DNA from: UBA1067 sp050874585
Lineage (GTDB): Bacteria > Verrucomicrobiota > Kiritimatiellia > RFP12 > UBA1067
Length of the DNA stretch: 64,000 nt
Assembly: GCA_050874585.1 (NCBI GenBank)
Contig: JBNMKZ010000003.1
Span: 1 to 64,000, forward strand
Reading direction: 5' to 3'
Position 1 is the first letter of the stretch, and each line of letters starts with the position of its first letter. Positions 48,149 to 56,089 of this stretch are shown here, one piece after another. Made by a program: the position numbers and the translations under genes. The notes under the pieces were generated by a model. That model was not told the DNA's origin. It saw nothing but the letters and a program-made list of their open reading frames with translations, and did no database searches.

Positions 48149-49864
48149 ATGATGACCTTGAGGGACTACCAGTCCGACGCCGTCGCTTCCGTATGGAAGC
48201 ATCTGCGCGAGAAGGACACCAACCCGTGCGTCGTGATACCGACCGCCGGGGGAAAGTCCCTCTGCATCGCGCAGGTGGCGAAGGACGCCGTGACGAACTG
48301 GGGCGGGCGCGTCCTGTGCCTTGCGCACGTCAAGGAGCTGATCGAGCAGAACGCGGCGAAGATCAGGGCGATCTGCCCGGAGCTGAAGGTCGGCGTGTAC
48401 TCGGCGGGCCTCGACAGCAGGGACACGAGTGAGCCGGTCATCGTCGCTGGCATCCAGTCGATCTGTGGACACGCGGATCTCTTCAAGCCGTTCGACATCA
48501 TCATGGTGGACGAGGCGCATCTCATTCCGAGCGAAGGCGAGGGACGTTACCGCACCTTCCTCGCCGAGATGAAGGAGCGCAATCCGAACGTCCGTCTGAT
48601 CGGATGGACGGCGACGCCGTACCGCACAAAGGGCGGCCTCATCTGCAGGCCGGAGAACCTCCTGAACGAGGTGTGCTACGAGATCTCCGTGAAGACCCTC
48701 ATAAACCGTGGCTTCATCTCGCATCTCGTCTCGAAGTCCGGGACGGTCAAGCCAGACCTCTCGAACCTGCACATCCGCGCGGGCGAGTTCGTCCAGGAGG
48801 ACATTGACGCGGCGATGGGCGACGATTCAATCGTCACCTCGGCCTGCCGCGAGATCGTCGACCTCACGAAGAACCGCAAGACGTGTCTCATCTTCTGCAC
48901 GTCCGTGAAGCATTGCGAACGGGTGGCGGAGCTGATCCGGCGATTCTCCGGCGAGGAGTGCCCCGTTGTGACGGGCGACACGCCCCCGGAGGAGCGGGCG
49001 GACACCATCCGCCGCATGAGGGGCGAGACAGTCAAGGTCGGGCTCTTCGACGAGGAGTTGAAGCCGATCCGCTACTGCTGCAACGTCTCGGTTCTCACGA
49101 CGGGGACGGACATTCCGAACATCGACACGGTCGTTCTCCTGCGTCTGACCGCCAGTGCGGGGCTTCTCGTGCAGATGGTCGGGCGCGGCTTCCGGCTCTC
49201 GCCCAAGACGGGCAAGACCGAGTGCCTCGTCCTCGACTACGGGAAGAACATCGAGCGTTTCGGATGCATCGACCAGATCAAGGCGACCGAGCCGAAGGGC
49301 GGACCCCGCGAGGGACCGCTGGCGAAGGAGTGCCCCCAGTGCCGGACGATGATGCCGCTGGCGCAGATGTGCTGCCCGAACTGCGGCTACCTCTTCGAGC
49401 GCAAGGAACGCGAGACCCATCTCGACTCCCGCGCCTCGTCCCTCGGAATCATATCAGGCGAAGTGGTCGACGAGGACTACGATGTCCGCGACGTGGACTA
49501 CCGCGTGTGGCTCAAGCGGGATGCGAAGCCGGGTGCGCCGAGGACGGTTAGGATCACCTACACGATTGACCTCATGACGCAGTTCTCGGAATGGCTCTGC
49601 CCGGAACACAGCGGCTACGCCCGCAAGAAGTTCGAGACGTGGTGGAAGAAGCACACCCTTGAGGGAACGCCTATGCCCGGAACCGCCGACGATGTCTGCG
49701 AGTTCGCGTTCATGGGCATGATCCGCCAGCCGAGGAAGATCGCGGTGCGGCGCGTCTCCGGGTCGAAGTACCCGGAGATCATCGGGTACGAACTCGCCGA
49801 CGAGCCGGAGAAGGTCGCTCCGTCGGAATCCGAGTACATGGAAGATGACGACCTTCCGTTTTGA
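48149..49864 (+). CDS. Superfamily 2 DEAH-type helicase with zinc ribbon
   Basis: The 571-residue helicase has motif I IPTAGGKSLCIAQVAK, motif II VDEAHLIP and motif III GWTATPYR. It also has SF2 motifs V-VI (TTGTDIPNIDTVVLLRLTASAGLLVQMVGRGFR). A four-cysteine zinc ribbon (CPQCRTMMPLAQMCCPNCGYLF) sits around residue 400. The start ATGATG lies three bases after the preceding stop. Such helicases are typical of phage replication blocks. Confidence 0.9.
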   Translation: MMTLRDYQSDAVASVWKHLREKDTNPCVVIPTAGGKSLCIAQVAKDAVTNWGGRVLCLAHVKELIEQNAAKIRAICPELKVGVYSAGLDSRDTSEPVIVAGIQSICGHADLFKPFDIIMVDEAHLIPSEGEGRYRTFLAEMKERNPNVRLIGWTATPYRTKGGLICRPENLLNEVCYEISVKTLINRGFISHLVSKSGTVKPDLSNLHIRAGEFVQEDIDAAMGDDSIVTSACREIVDLTKNRKTCLIFCTSVKHCERVAELIRRFSGEECPVVTGDTPPEERADTIRRMRGETVKVGLFDEELKPIRYCCNVSVLTTGTDIPNIDTVVLLRLTASAGLLVQMVGRGFRLSPKTGKTECLVLDYGKNIERFGCIDQIKATEPKGGPREGPLAKECPQCRTMMPLAQMCCPNCGYLFERKERETHLDSRASSLGIISGEVVDEDYDVRDVDYRVWLKRDAKPGAPRTVRITYTIDLMTQFSEWLCPEHSGYARKKFETWWKKHTLEGTPMPGTADDVCEFAFMGMIRQPRKIAVRRVSGSKYPEIIGYELADEPEKVAPSESEYMEDDDLPF

Positions 49865-49872
49865 GAAAGGCA

Positions 49873-50241
49873 ATGGAGATGGACAGGGAGAAGATTCACG
49901 AACTGATGTTCAGGCTCTGGTGGTGGGCGCGTGTGTATGCGATCTACGCCGCGATCCTGTTCGCGATCCTGTGGGCGGTCGCGAACTGCTGCGCGGGATG
50001 CGCGAACGAATCGCCGTCCGCGCCGAAGCGGGAGGCGGCGGCCGCCCCGCCGACGCTCCTTTCCGAGCGTCTCTCCGGGATGATGGAGGAGATGCGGCGG
50101 GCGGGATGCTGGCCGATGGAGTTCTCGGTGTCGTTCTCGCCGCCGACGAACTACTCGGTCTCGGTCACCGGCAAATACTACGATGCGCTCGACCGCAACC
50201 GCACCAACCTCGTCAACCGAAACGAAGGGAAAGGGAACTAA
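49873..50241 (+). CDS. Small membrane-anchored protein, unknown
   Basis: This protein of about 122 residues has one transmembrane segment (WWARVYAIYAAILFAILWAVANCC) near the N terminus, followed by a cysteine-rich patch and a soluble domain of about 80 residues. Two adjacent ATG codons (49873, 49879) are possible starts. It is likely an inner-membrane protein made early in phage infection; no family is recognised. Confidence 0.6.
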   Translation: MEMDREKIHELMFRLWWWARVYAIYAAILFAILWAVANCCAGCANESPSAPKREAAAAPPTLLSERLSGMMEEMRRAGCWPMEFSVSFSPPTNYSVSVTGKYYDALDRNRTNLVNRNEGKGN

Positions 50242-50244
50242 AAG

Positions 50245-50397
50245 ATGGACTGTCTCATTGGAAGTGGGCTTTGCCCCGTGAAGCGCGAGCTTCTTCACTG
50301 GAAGCGCACGGCGCACTATTTCGCCGCCCTGGCGATGGTGAACTTCATCGCCGCCTGGGCGATTGCGCTCTACAAGGCGACGGGAGGTGTGCATTGA
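50245..50397 (+). CDS. Tiny membrane protein of 50 residues
   Basis: The 50-residue frame encodes a single hydrophobic helix (YFAALAMVNFIAAWAIALY) after a basic lead. It begins three bases after the preceding stop with GGGAAAG upstream, and its stop overlaps the next start (TTGA). Tight coupling with its neighbours supports expression. Confidence 0.55.
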   Translation: MDCLIGSGLCPVKRELLHWKRTAHYFAALAMVNFIAAWAIALYKATGGVH

Positions 50398-50672
50398 GGA
50401 ACTCGAAGCAGAACTGCCGCCACTTCGTTTCGCCTTTCGGGCGTTGGCTCGGCGACACGCGGGTGACGAAGGCCGCCGTGATGCGCCGTCCGGGAATGCC
50501 GCATCCGACGAGGATGCGGTGCGCGGGCGCGTTGTCCTCGTCGAGCGGACGTCCGGGACTGCCGCCGCATTGGAATCCGAGGATGGATGCCGAGGCGATG
50601 GCGCGGATGCGCGAGGAGCTGGCGATGATGGCCGAGCTTGACGCGATGGTCCCGATGTGGAGGTTCGGGTGA
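50394..50672 (+). CDS. Small basic protein of 92 residues, TTG start
   Basis: The TTG at 50394 is preceded by GGGAGGTG, a very good ribosome site, and overlaps the previous stop. The product is Arg-, Pro- and Met-rich with a helical end (MDAEAMARMREELAMMAELDAM). No family is recognised. Its stop overlaps the next ATG. Confidence 0.55.
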   Translation: MRNSKQNCRHFVSPFGRWLGDTRVTKAAVMRRPGMPHPTRMRCAGALSSSSGRPGLPPHWNPRMDAEAMARMREELAMMAELDAMVPMWRFG

Positions 50673-50803
50673 TGAGATGTTCGCAATGCGACCGTCGCAG
50701 GGAATGCGGCGAGTCGGAGAGGCCCTCGTGTCCATACGGCGTTGAGCCGGTCATGAGGGGGAGTGAGGAAACCGATCACGAAGCAAGGGAGGACAGGCCG
50801 TGA
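50672..50803 (+). CDS. Small cysteine-rich protein of 43 residues
   Basis: The product has four cysteines arranged CSQC-x6-C-x7-C, resembling a small zinc ribbon. It starts at TGATG on the previous stop and ends at GTGA on the next gene. It is too short to assign further. Confidence 0.5.
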   Translation: MRCSQCDRRRECGESERPSCPYGVEPVMRGSEETDHEAREDRP

Positions 50804-50922
50804 GCGTCATGTTCGTCCTGTCGCTCTTCGCTATCGCCTACGGGGTCGGAAGCGGCCTCGGCGCGGTCGGCGAGGGGTTGAAGGAAATAGCGCGGGCTTT
50901 GAGCCGCGCGGGAAGGGGCTGA
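50800..50922 (+). CDS. Small membrane peptide of 40 residues
   Basis: A GTG start within GTGA is preceded by GGGAGGA. The product is one hydrophobic helix (FVLSLFAIAYGVGSGLGAV) with a short basic end. The primase gene starts four bases after its stop. Holin-like or regulatory roles are possible but unsupported. Confidence 0.5.
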   Translation: MSVMFVLSLFAIAYGVGSGLGAVGEGLKEIARALSRAGRG

Positions 50923-50926
50923 TCGT

Positions 50927-53152
50927 ATGTCTAAAGTGCCGATTGAACTCGCAGAGAGCTACCGCAAGGCAGGCCTTGCCGCGCTCCCGGCCGCTAAAGC
51001 GAAGAAGCGGCCTTCCATCGGCGGCTGGAAGACATGGTCGAAGCGCCTGCCCACCGAGATGGAGATCGCCGCATGGTTCGCCAACAACCAGGACGGGATC
51101 TGCATCGTGGCGGGTGCCGTGTCGGGGAACCTCGAGTGCATCGACTTCGACGCACACGGCGAGCTGTACCCGGCGTGGAAGGAAAAGGTCGCCCCGGAGG
51201 TGTTCGCCCGGCTCGTGGTCGAGCGGACGCCTTCGGGCGGCCTTCATGTCCTCTACCGCTGCGAAGAGCCGGTCGAGGGGAACAGGAAGCTCGCGCAGGG
51301 AATGCGCGAAGGGAAGAAGACGACGCTCGTCGAGACGCGCGGGGAGGGAGGTCTCTTCCTGTGTGCGCCTACCGAGGGGTACGTGCTCCTTCAGGGCGAC
51401 TACGCCTCGCTGCCCGTCCTTTCGGGAGAGGCGCGAGAAGCCCTCCTGTCGGCGGCGGTGGCGATGAACGAGTGCGTGGACGAGTTGAGGCCCACGGAGG
51501 GCACACAGGCGCAGGATTCGGCCTTTCTGGTGAAACCGGGGGACGATTGGTGCGCACGGGGCGACATCCGCCCCGTCCTGATGGCCCACGGGTGGAAGTA
51601 TCTCGGCGTGAAGCCGGACGGGAACGAGCTGTGGCAGCGCCCTGGGAAGTCCGGGGACGGCAACTCGGCGACCTTCAACGGGCAGATCCTCTGCGTCTTC
51701 TCGACGAACGCCGCGCCGTTCGAGGCGAAGGGCTACAACAAGTTCCAGGTCTATGCGCTCCTTGAACACGGGGGCGACTTCACGGCGGCGGCGAAGGCGC
51801 TGCTCGACAAGGGGTTCGGAAGGTCGGAGGACTACACGTCAGACGTCGACCTTTCGGGCGTACTGAAGCAGGGTGTGAAGGGTGCGCCGCCGGAGGACGA
51901 TGACGAGAAGCACACATCGGTCGCAGACCCGGGCGTGATCCCGGAGGAGCTGCTGTCGGTTCCGGGGTTCATCAACGACCTCATGAACTACACGCTGCGG
52001 ACGGCCTACTACCCGAACAAGGCGCTCGCGTTCGCCGGTGCGCTGGCGATGCTTGCACACCTCACCGGGCGGCGGTTCAAGGACCAGAGGGGCAGCCGCT
52101 TCAACATCTACCTTCTCGCCCTCGCGAAGTCCGGCGTGGGCAAGGAGCATCCGCGCGGGACGAACATCGACCTCGCGACGCAGATGGCGTTCATATCGGA
52201 ACTCGGAGACACCTTCGCATCGGGCGAGGGTCTCGAGGACTCGATGTGCCAGTCGCCATCCATGCTCTACCAGGTGGACGAGATCGACTACCTCTTCAAC
52301 ACGGTGAAGCTGAAGGACTCGCGGGCGGAGCAGATCAACTCGATGCTGCTGAAGCTCTACTCCGAGTCGAAGACTACGCACATCATGAGAAAGAAGGCGA
52401 TTCAGCGCGGTGCGCCCCCGGTCGGGACGGCAATCGTGCAGCCGCACCTCACGATGTTCGGAACCGCGACGCCGAAGTTCTTCTACCAGTCGCTCACCGA
52501 GCGGACGATGGAGAACGGGCTTCTTGCGCGTTGCATCGTCCTCGAGGCTGGGGAGCGCGGCACGGCTGGCGAACCGCACGAGGAGGACTTCCCGGAATCG
52601 GTGATCGACACCGTCCGCAACCTGATCCGCCTCGGACACGAGAACAACCTCACGGGGGAGTTCCCCCGTCCGCTCGTCCTGCAGGAGAACCCGGACGCGA
52701 CGAACCGCATCCGCGAGATCCTCGGCTATGCGGACGAGGAATACCGCAAGGCGTCCGAGCGAGGCGACGATTCGGCGAACGCGCTCTGGGCCCGTGCGGG
52801 GGAGAAGGTGCTGAAGCTCGCCGCCATCTACGCGATCAGCGAGAACGCGGTCGAGCCGGTGATCACCATCGACGGCGTGAACTGGGCGTGGCGGTTCATC
52901 GAACACATGACGCGGCGGATGCTGTTCATGGCCTCGATGTTCGTGGCGGACACGGACTTTGACGCGCAGGCGATGAAGGTAATCCGGCTCGTCCGGCAGA
53001 AGCGCGGCCGCATCTCGCACGGGAAGCTTCTGCGCAACTCGCATCTCGACAAGGATGCGTTCAAGCGCGTGGTCGAGACGCTCATCGAAAGCGGAACTCT
53101 CCGCAAGGAGTTCGGCGACAGAGGCGGAGTGTTCTATGTGTTGACGGAATGA
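50927..53152 (+). CDS. Primase-polymerase with DUF3987-type helicase domain
   Basis: The 741-residue protein has an N-terminal bifunctional primase/polymerase domain. The acidic motif ECIDFDAH lies near residue 70 and TPSGGLHVLY near residue 105. A C-terminal DUF3987-like ATPase carries a P-loop-like AKSGVGKEHPR near residue 400 and LYQVDEIDYLF as Walker B. It would prime and unwind DNA at the phage origin. The end region includes a winged-helix-like segment. It is the last gene of the plus-strand early block and is followed by a terminator. Confidence 0.88.
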   Translation: MSKVPIELAESYRKAGLAALPAAKAKKRPSIGGWKTWSKRLPTEMEIAAWFANNQDGICIVAGAVSGNLECIDFDAHGELYPAWKEKVAPEVFARLVVERTPSGGLHVLYRCEEPVEGNRKLAQGMREGKKTTLVETRGEGGLFLCAPTEGYVLLQGDYASLPVLSGEAREALLSAAVAMNECVDELRPTEGTQAQDSAFLVKPGDDWCARGDIRPVLMAHGWKYLGVKPDGNELWQRPGKSGDGNSATFNGQILCVFSTNAAPFEAKGYNKFQVYALLEHGGDFTAAAKALLDKGFGRSEDYTSDVDLSGVLKQGVKGAPPEDDDEKHTSVADPGVIPEELLSVPGFINDLMNYTLRTAYYPNKALAFAGALAMLAHLTGRRFKDQRGSRFNIYLLALAKSGVGKEHPRGTNIDLATQMAFISELGDTFASGEGLEDSMCQSPSMLYQVDEIDYLFNTVKLKDSRAEQINSMLLKLYSESKTTHIMRKKAIQRGAPPVGTAIVQPHLTMFGTATPKFFYQSLTERTMENGLLARCIVLEAGERGTAGEPHEEDFPESVIDTVRNLIRLGHENNLTGEFPRPLVLQENPDATNRIREILGYADEEYRKASERGDDSANALWARAGEKVLKLAAIYAISENAVEPVITIDGVNWAWRFIEHMTRRMLFMASMFVADTDFDAQAMKVIRLVRQKRGRISHGKLLRNSHLDKDAFKRVVETLIESGTLRKEFGDRGGVFYVLTE

Positions 53153-53161
53153 AAACGAGAT

Positions 53162-53192
53162 GGGAGTCTTGCCTGATGGCAGGGCTCCCTTT
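53162..53192 (+). terminator. Intrinsic terminator of the replication block
   Basis: GGGAGTCTTGCC and GGCAGGGCTCCC form a 12-bp stem with two G-T pairs and a TGAT loop, followed by TTT. It sits just after the primase stop. The 53193-53344 stretch that follows is AT-rich and holds no convincing gene. Confidence 0.8.
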
Positions 53193-53344
53193 CTGTTAAT
53201 GATAATAGCTATCACACCTTGAATTCACCAGGCTCATCTACAGTAAGTCGGAAGTTGTCGAATTCGTGTTGCTCATTTTCGTCAACTGCGGGTTGCTGAA
53301 TTCGTTTTGTTGCAATTCGAGACCATTTAATGTCTCCGAGTATT

Positions 53345-53443
53345 TCAAAGTTCGGCATCCTTCGGGGATAGCGCAAGCGTGATGAATGCCTCTTCGCGCT
53401 CTTCGGGCGAGAGTTCGGGCATCGTCCTGTCCTCATTCAGCAT
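53345..53443 (-). CDS. Peptide of 32 residues at the end of the minus-strand cluster
   Basis: The ATG at 53443 overlaps the stop of the upstream gene (ATGCTGA), and GAGGTG lies five bases before it. The product MLNEDRTMPELSPEEREEAF continues for 12 more residues and is acidic. Coupling and the ribosome site support it; function unknown. Confidence 0.5.
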   Translation of the reverse strand: MLNEDRTMPELSPEEREEAFITLALSPKDAEL

Positions 53444-53931
53444 TGATGCACCTCGTACTTCAGCGACGTCCCGTCGTCCGGGCCGTCCTTCTCCGATTCA
53501 AACTCCTTCATCGTGCGGCAGACGGCGGCGCGGAAGTCCTTCGGGTTGTCATCCGTCGAGAAGGTCTCGATGAACTGCCGCTCCTCGACCGTGTGCGTCA
53601 TCCGCTTGTAGCACATGACCATGTCGTTCGCCATCTGCTTGGCGTTCTCCAGAGCCCGCGCCGCATCGTCGCCCGTTCCCCAGATGACCGCGACTTTCGC
53701 CCGCGCGGACTTCACGAGGTTGGCGCAGGCGATGGGCTTGCCGGTCTGCTTGAAGAGCCATGCCTTGAAGTAGGAGCGGGCGACCGCCCAAAAGTACATC
53801 AGCTCCTGGCCCGTCTTGACCGCGCCCTCGATGTCGTTCGAGAACTCGCGGTGAAACCAGTTCGAGCGGGCGGTGAAGTCGCCGTTCTTGAGGTCTTCGA
53901 TGTTGCCGTTCAGCTGGGGTGCGTCGGACAT
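53437..53931 (-). CDS. Unknown helical protein of 164 residues
   Basis: I do not recognise this protein. It is soluble and predicted helical, with a Trp/Phe-rich N-terminal third (ARSNWFHREFSNDIEGAVKTGQELMYFWAVARSYFKAWLF) that could contact membrane or DNA. It is the fourth gene of a minus-strand run of five, abutting the gene upstream with no spacer. Confidence 0.7.
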   Translation of the reverse strand: MSDAPQLNGNIEDLKNGDFTARSNWFHREFSNDIEGAVKTGQELMYFWAVARSYFKAWLFKQTGKPIACANLVKSARAKVAVIWGTGDDAARALENAKQMANDMVMCYKRMTHTVEERQFIETFSTDDNPKDFRAAVCRTMKEFESEKDGPDDGTSLKYEVHQC

Positions 53932-54315
53932 TTAATTCCTCTCGGCGAGATTGCGGAGATATGTGGCCGAGCGTTCGACCGCACTCCATATGCCCAGCAT
54001 GGCGAAAAGCAATAGGCCGCTTGTGATGGCGGCAATGCCTGCGTCGAACTGGAGGAGCAGGCACAGAAGTATCCCGCCGATTACGCCGATGTAGGCAAAC
54101 ACATTCAAGACCTTGAAACTCAGAGGCATATCGACAACAATCGGTGTGCCCTTGGCTTTCTGCTGCGAATGCTGCCGAATCCCTCCTGTCGCGCTGTTCA
54201 GCGGCTTGCCGCACGACCAGCACAACGGTCTGTCCCGGTCGTTGTTAGTCCCGCAGTAGGGACACTTGACCTCGCGCCCGAAAACCTCGCCATTTGCTTC
54301 CGTCGAATATCCCAT
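53932..54315 (-). CDS. Zinc-ribbon membrane protein of 127 residues
   Basis: An N-terminal zinc ribbon (VKCPYCGTNNDRDRPLCWSCGKPL) is followed by a Gln/Lys-rich linker and two transmembrane helices (VLNVFAYIGVIGGILLCLLL; AAITSGLLLFAMLGIW). The protein would sit in the inner membrane with the ribbon in the cytoplasm. Such zinc_ribbon_2 membrane proteins are common and poorly characterised. It directly precedes the 164-residue gene. Confidence 0.75.
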   Translation of the reverse strand: MGYSTEANGEVFGREVKCPYCGTNNDRDRPLCWSCGKPLNSATGGIRQHSQQKAKGTPIVVDMPLSFKVLNVFAYIGVIGGILLCLLLQFDAGIAAITSGLLLFAMLGIWSAVERSATYLRNLAERN

Positions 54316-54350
54316 TGAATGCCTCCTTCACTTCTTGTTGTTGTGTTTCG

Positions 54351-54497
54351 CTACAACCTTTCCGCAAGGCCGCGCAGCTTCGCTCTCAATCGCTCCGCCT
54401 CCGCATCCTCCCCGTGCTGCACGGCGTATTCGAGAAGGGCGTCCGTCCTCTTCAGCTCCTCGATGAGCTTGTCCCGCTGTGTCCCTGTCTCGGTCAT
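54351..54497 (-). CDS. Small coiled-coil protein of 48 residues
   Basis: The frame MTETGTQRDKLIEELKRTDA continues to a helical, heptad-like end (EAERLRAKLRGLAERL). It starts three bases after the stop of the upstream gene. Function unknown; it is probably a small adaptor or repressor-like peptide. Confidence 0.5.
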   Translation of the reverse strand: MTETGTQRDKLIEELKRTDALLEYAVQHGEDAEAERLRAKLRGLAERL

Positions 54498-54500
54498 GGC

Positions 54501-54851
54501 TTACTCATCGTCCATTTCGTAAATCTCCCGAATTCCCGCCTCGTCAACGTAGTCCTCGAGGCAGAAGTCGGGGTCGAGCTTGACCTTCGCCTCGGCGAGT
54601 GTAAGGAGCGTTGTGTCGCGCAACTGCGGCACGAGAAGGTTTGCGACTTCGGGGGCCGCCGTCAACTCGTCCATCGTGTGCGCCTTGAGGCAATTGGCGC
54701 AGACTCCGGCCGAGATCGCAGACATCCTCTCGCCGTTGATGACTCGGTCACCGTCCGGATCGGGTGTGCATCGTGCGCAAAGAAGTGCGCTCCCGGCCGG
54801 GTGGCTCTCGGTCGATCCGCAACATAGGCAGAGGAATGATCTTCTTTGCAT
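54501..54851 (-). CDS. Cysteine-rich zinc-finger protein, leaderless
   Basis: The 116-residue product has paired cysteine knuckles (CLCCGS...CARCTPD and CANC) in its first 65 residues and an acidic C terminus ending EIYEMDDE. A longer frame exists upstream, but an extended -10 on the minus strand ends seven bases before the ATG at 54851, so that ATG is the start and the mRNA is leaderless. It heads the minus-strand cluster. Confidence 0.7.
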   Translation of the reverse strand: MQRRSFLCLCCGSTESHPAGSALLCARCTPDPDGDRVINGERMSAISAGVCANCLKAHTMDELTAAPEVANLLVPQLRDTTLLTLAEAKVKLDPDFCLEDYVDEAGIREIYEMDDE

Positions 54852-54858
54852 ACTGCGT

Positions 54859-54924
54859 ATTATACCAAAATCAACATGAGCGGCGGCGTTTGGTGGGGTT
54901 TCGGGGCTGTTGATTTGGTATAAT
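54859..54924. promoter_or_regulatory. Mirror-image divergent promoters
   Basis: ATTATACCAAAATCAACA (54859-54876) and TGTTGATTTGGTATAAT (54908-54924) are inverted repeats differing by one T. Each contains an extended -10 (TGGTATAAT) facing outward, serving the genes at 54851 (minus) and 54937 (plus). The matching TGTTGATTT arms are a likely operator for one regulator acting on both. Confidence 0.75.
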
Positions 54925-54936
54925 GTCCGCAAACCT

Positions 54937-55770
54937 ATGAATGGCAAATCAATGATCCCTCCTTCAATGCTTGCCGGATACGAGGACGCGAAACGCCGTC
55001 TGTCGGAGATCGCGGTCACGGGCGGGCCGCGCTATCACGCATTGCGGGCCATCCGCTTCGCCACCGAGGCGGCTCTCGACATCGAGGCCAACCGCCGCTT
55101 CTACGTGCCGGGGGCGATCACGGCGATCATCGAGAAGAGGAAGTACACGAGCTGGGTGAAATACCCCCTGCGCGATCACAGGAAGTTCTCCGAGTGGATC
55201 GACCCGGTTGGCGACGGCCCGTCGTTCGTCCGCGAGGTGTTTGATCTTGCGGGCGACCTTGCCGACCGGCAGGCCGTGCTCGACATCTGCCCGCAGGACG
55301 TCAGGAACGTGCGCGATTACGTCAGGATCGCCGTCAAGGTCATCCGCAAGCACATACCCGTCGCCGACCTCATTTTTCTGAACCATCACCTCGCGTCCGT
55401 GTGCGACTATTGCGAGAGCATGGCTTCTCCCGTCTTCGCGCTTTCCGCCCCAACGCAGATGCTCAACGATAGGGTGCAGTACGCCAACGAGTTCAAGCGC
55501 ATCCTATCGACGGGCGCGGATTTGATCGAGGACGGGCTTATGAGGATCGCAAGGCGGCAGAAGAACGCGAAGAGGTCCGGGACGCTTGCTCGGGAATCGG
55601 ATGCCGACAAGGACGATCAATGGCAGATGTTCCTCGGTCTTGAGAAGGAATATCCGTCTGTCTCGATGCGCGAACGGATCGTGCTGAAGAGAACCGCCGG
55701 GCTGAAATGCGGATACAAGCTCGGCGGTTTGCGCCGCAGATGGTCCAGGTGGACGAATGCGGGACATTGA
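54937..55770 (+). CDS. Unknown protein of 277 residues
   Basis: I do not recognise this protein. It is soluble, mostly helical, and ends with a basic stretch (RIVLKRTAGLKCGYKLGGLRRRWSRW) that could be a DNA-binding helix-turn-helix. The start at 54937 is 12 bases after an extended -10, giving a very short leader; a second ATG lies five codons later. As the sole plus-strand partner of a divergent operator it could be a regulator, but this is speculative. Confidence 0.65.
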   Translation: MNGKSMIPPSMLAGYEDAKRRLSEIAVTGGPRYHALRAIRFATEAALDIEANRRFYVPGAITAIIEKRKYTSWVKYPLRDHRKFSEWIDPVGDGPSFVREVFDLAGDLADRQAVLDICPQDVRNVRDYVRIAVKVIRKHIPVADLIFLNHHLASVCDYCESMASPVFALSAPTQMLNDRVQYANEFKRILSTGADLIEDGLMRIARRQKNAKRSGTLARESDADKDDQWQMFLGLEKEYPSVSMRERIVLKRTAGLKCGYKLGGLRRRWSRWTNAGH

Positions 55771-55773
55771 GGG

Positions 55774-55872
55774 GCATTCTGTCCTCTGTCCCAACTTTGA
55801 TGATCGTTTTAGCCCCGTCGGATTGTGCGGGGGCGGCTCTTCGGAAGATTCACCTCCGCATTCTGTCCCAAC
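55774..55872 (+). repeat. Short direct repeats upstream of a small gene
   Basis: GCATTCTGTCC occurs at 55774-55784 and 55858-55868, and TGTCCCAAC at 55787-55795 and 55864-55872. The second copies end five bases before the -10 TATAAT at 55877. They may be operator half-sites. Confidence 0.5.
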
Positions 55873-55876
55873 CGCC

Positions 55877-55882
55877 TATAAT
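55877..55882 (+). promoter_or_regulatory. -10 element of the small GGWPS-type gene
   Basis: A perfect TATAAT lies 54 bases before the ATG at 55937. The -35 region overlaps the second copy of the GCATTCTGTCC repeat. Confidence 0.5.
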
Positions 55883-55936
55883 CTCCATCGTATTCGCGGC
55901 ATGGTGTCGTGAAGTTAAAGCGAAGGAGAACAGATC

Positions 55937-56026
55937 ATGATCATGCATAAAGGTCCGGGCGGCTGGCCGTCCATGACGGGAAATCCCTCTGGAGGTGGAA
56001 GGGACAACAACCCTCCCCATCGGTAA
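55937..56026 (+). CDS. Tiny Gly/Asn/Pro-rich peptide of 29 residues
   Basis: A strong ribosome site, GAAGGAG, precedes the ATG. The product, MIMHKGPGGWPSMTGNPSGG followed by GRDNNPPHR, is compositionally striking and carries no charge cluster or membrane helix. I recall similar GGWPS-TGNPSGGGR peptides from phage-derived sequences, but cannot check this here. It has its own -10 and its own terminator, so it is a dedicated transcription unit. Confidence 0.6.
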   Translation: MIMHKGPGGWPSMTGNPSGGGRDNNPPHR

Positions 56027-56053
56027 TAGGGAAGAGATCAAGATGCGCTACCG

Positions 56054-56079
56054 GCCCCCTGCTTGTGCAGGGGGCTTTT
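56054..56079 (+). terminator. Intrinsic terminator of the tiny peptide gene
   Basis: GCCCCCTGC pairs with GCAGGGGGC around TTGT, followed by TTTT. It lies 28 bases after the stop codon. Confidence 0.9.
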
Positions 56080-56089
56080 CTTAAGCCGA

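Noticed and set aside
53212..53358. 48-codon minus-strand frame after the 32-residue peptide
   Set aside because: No spaced ribosome site (AAGG touches the ATG), AT-rich surroundings and no coupling; kept as non-coding.
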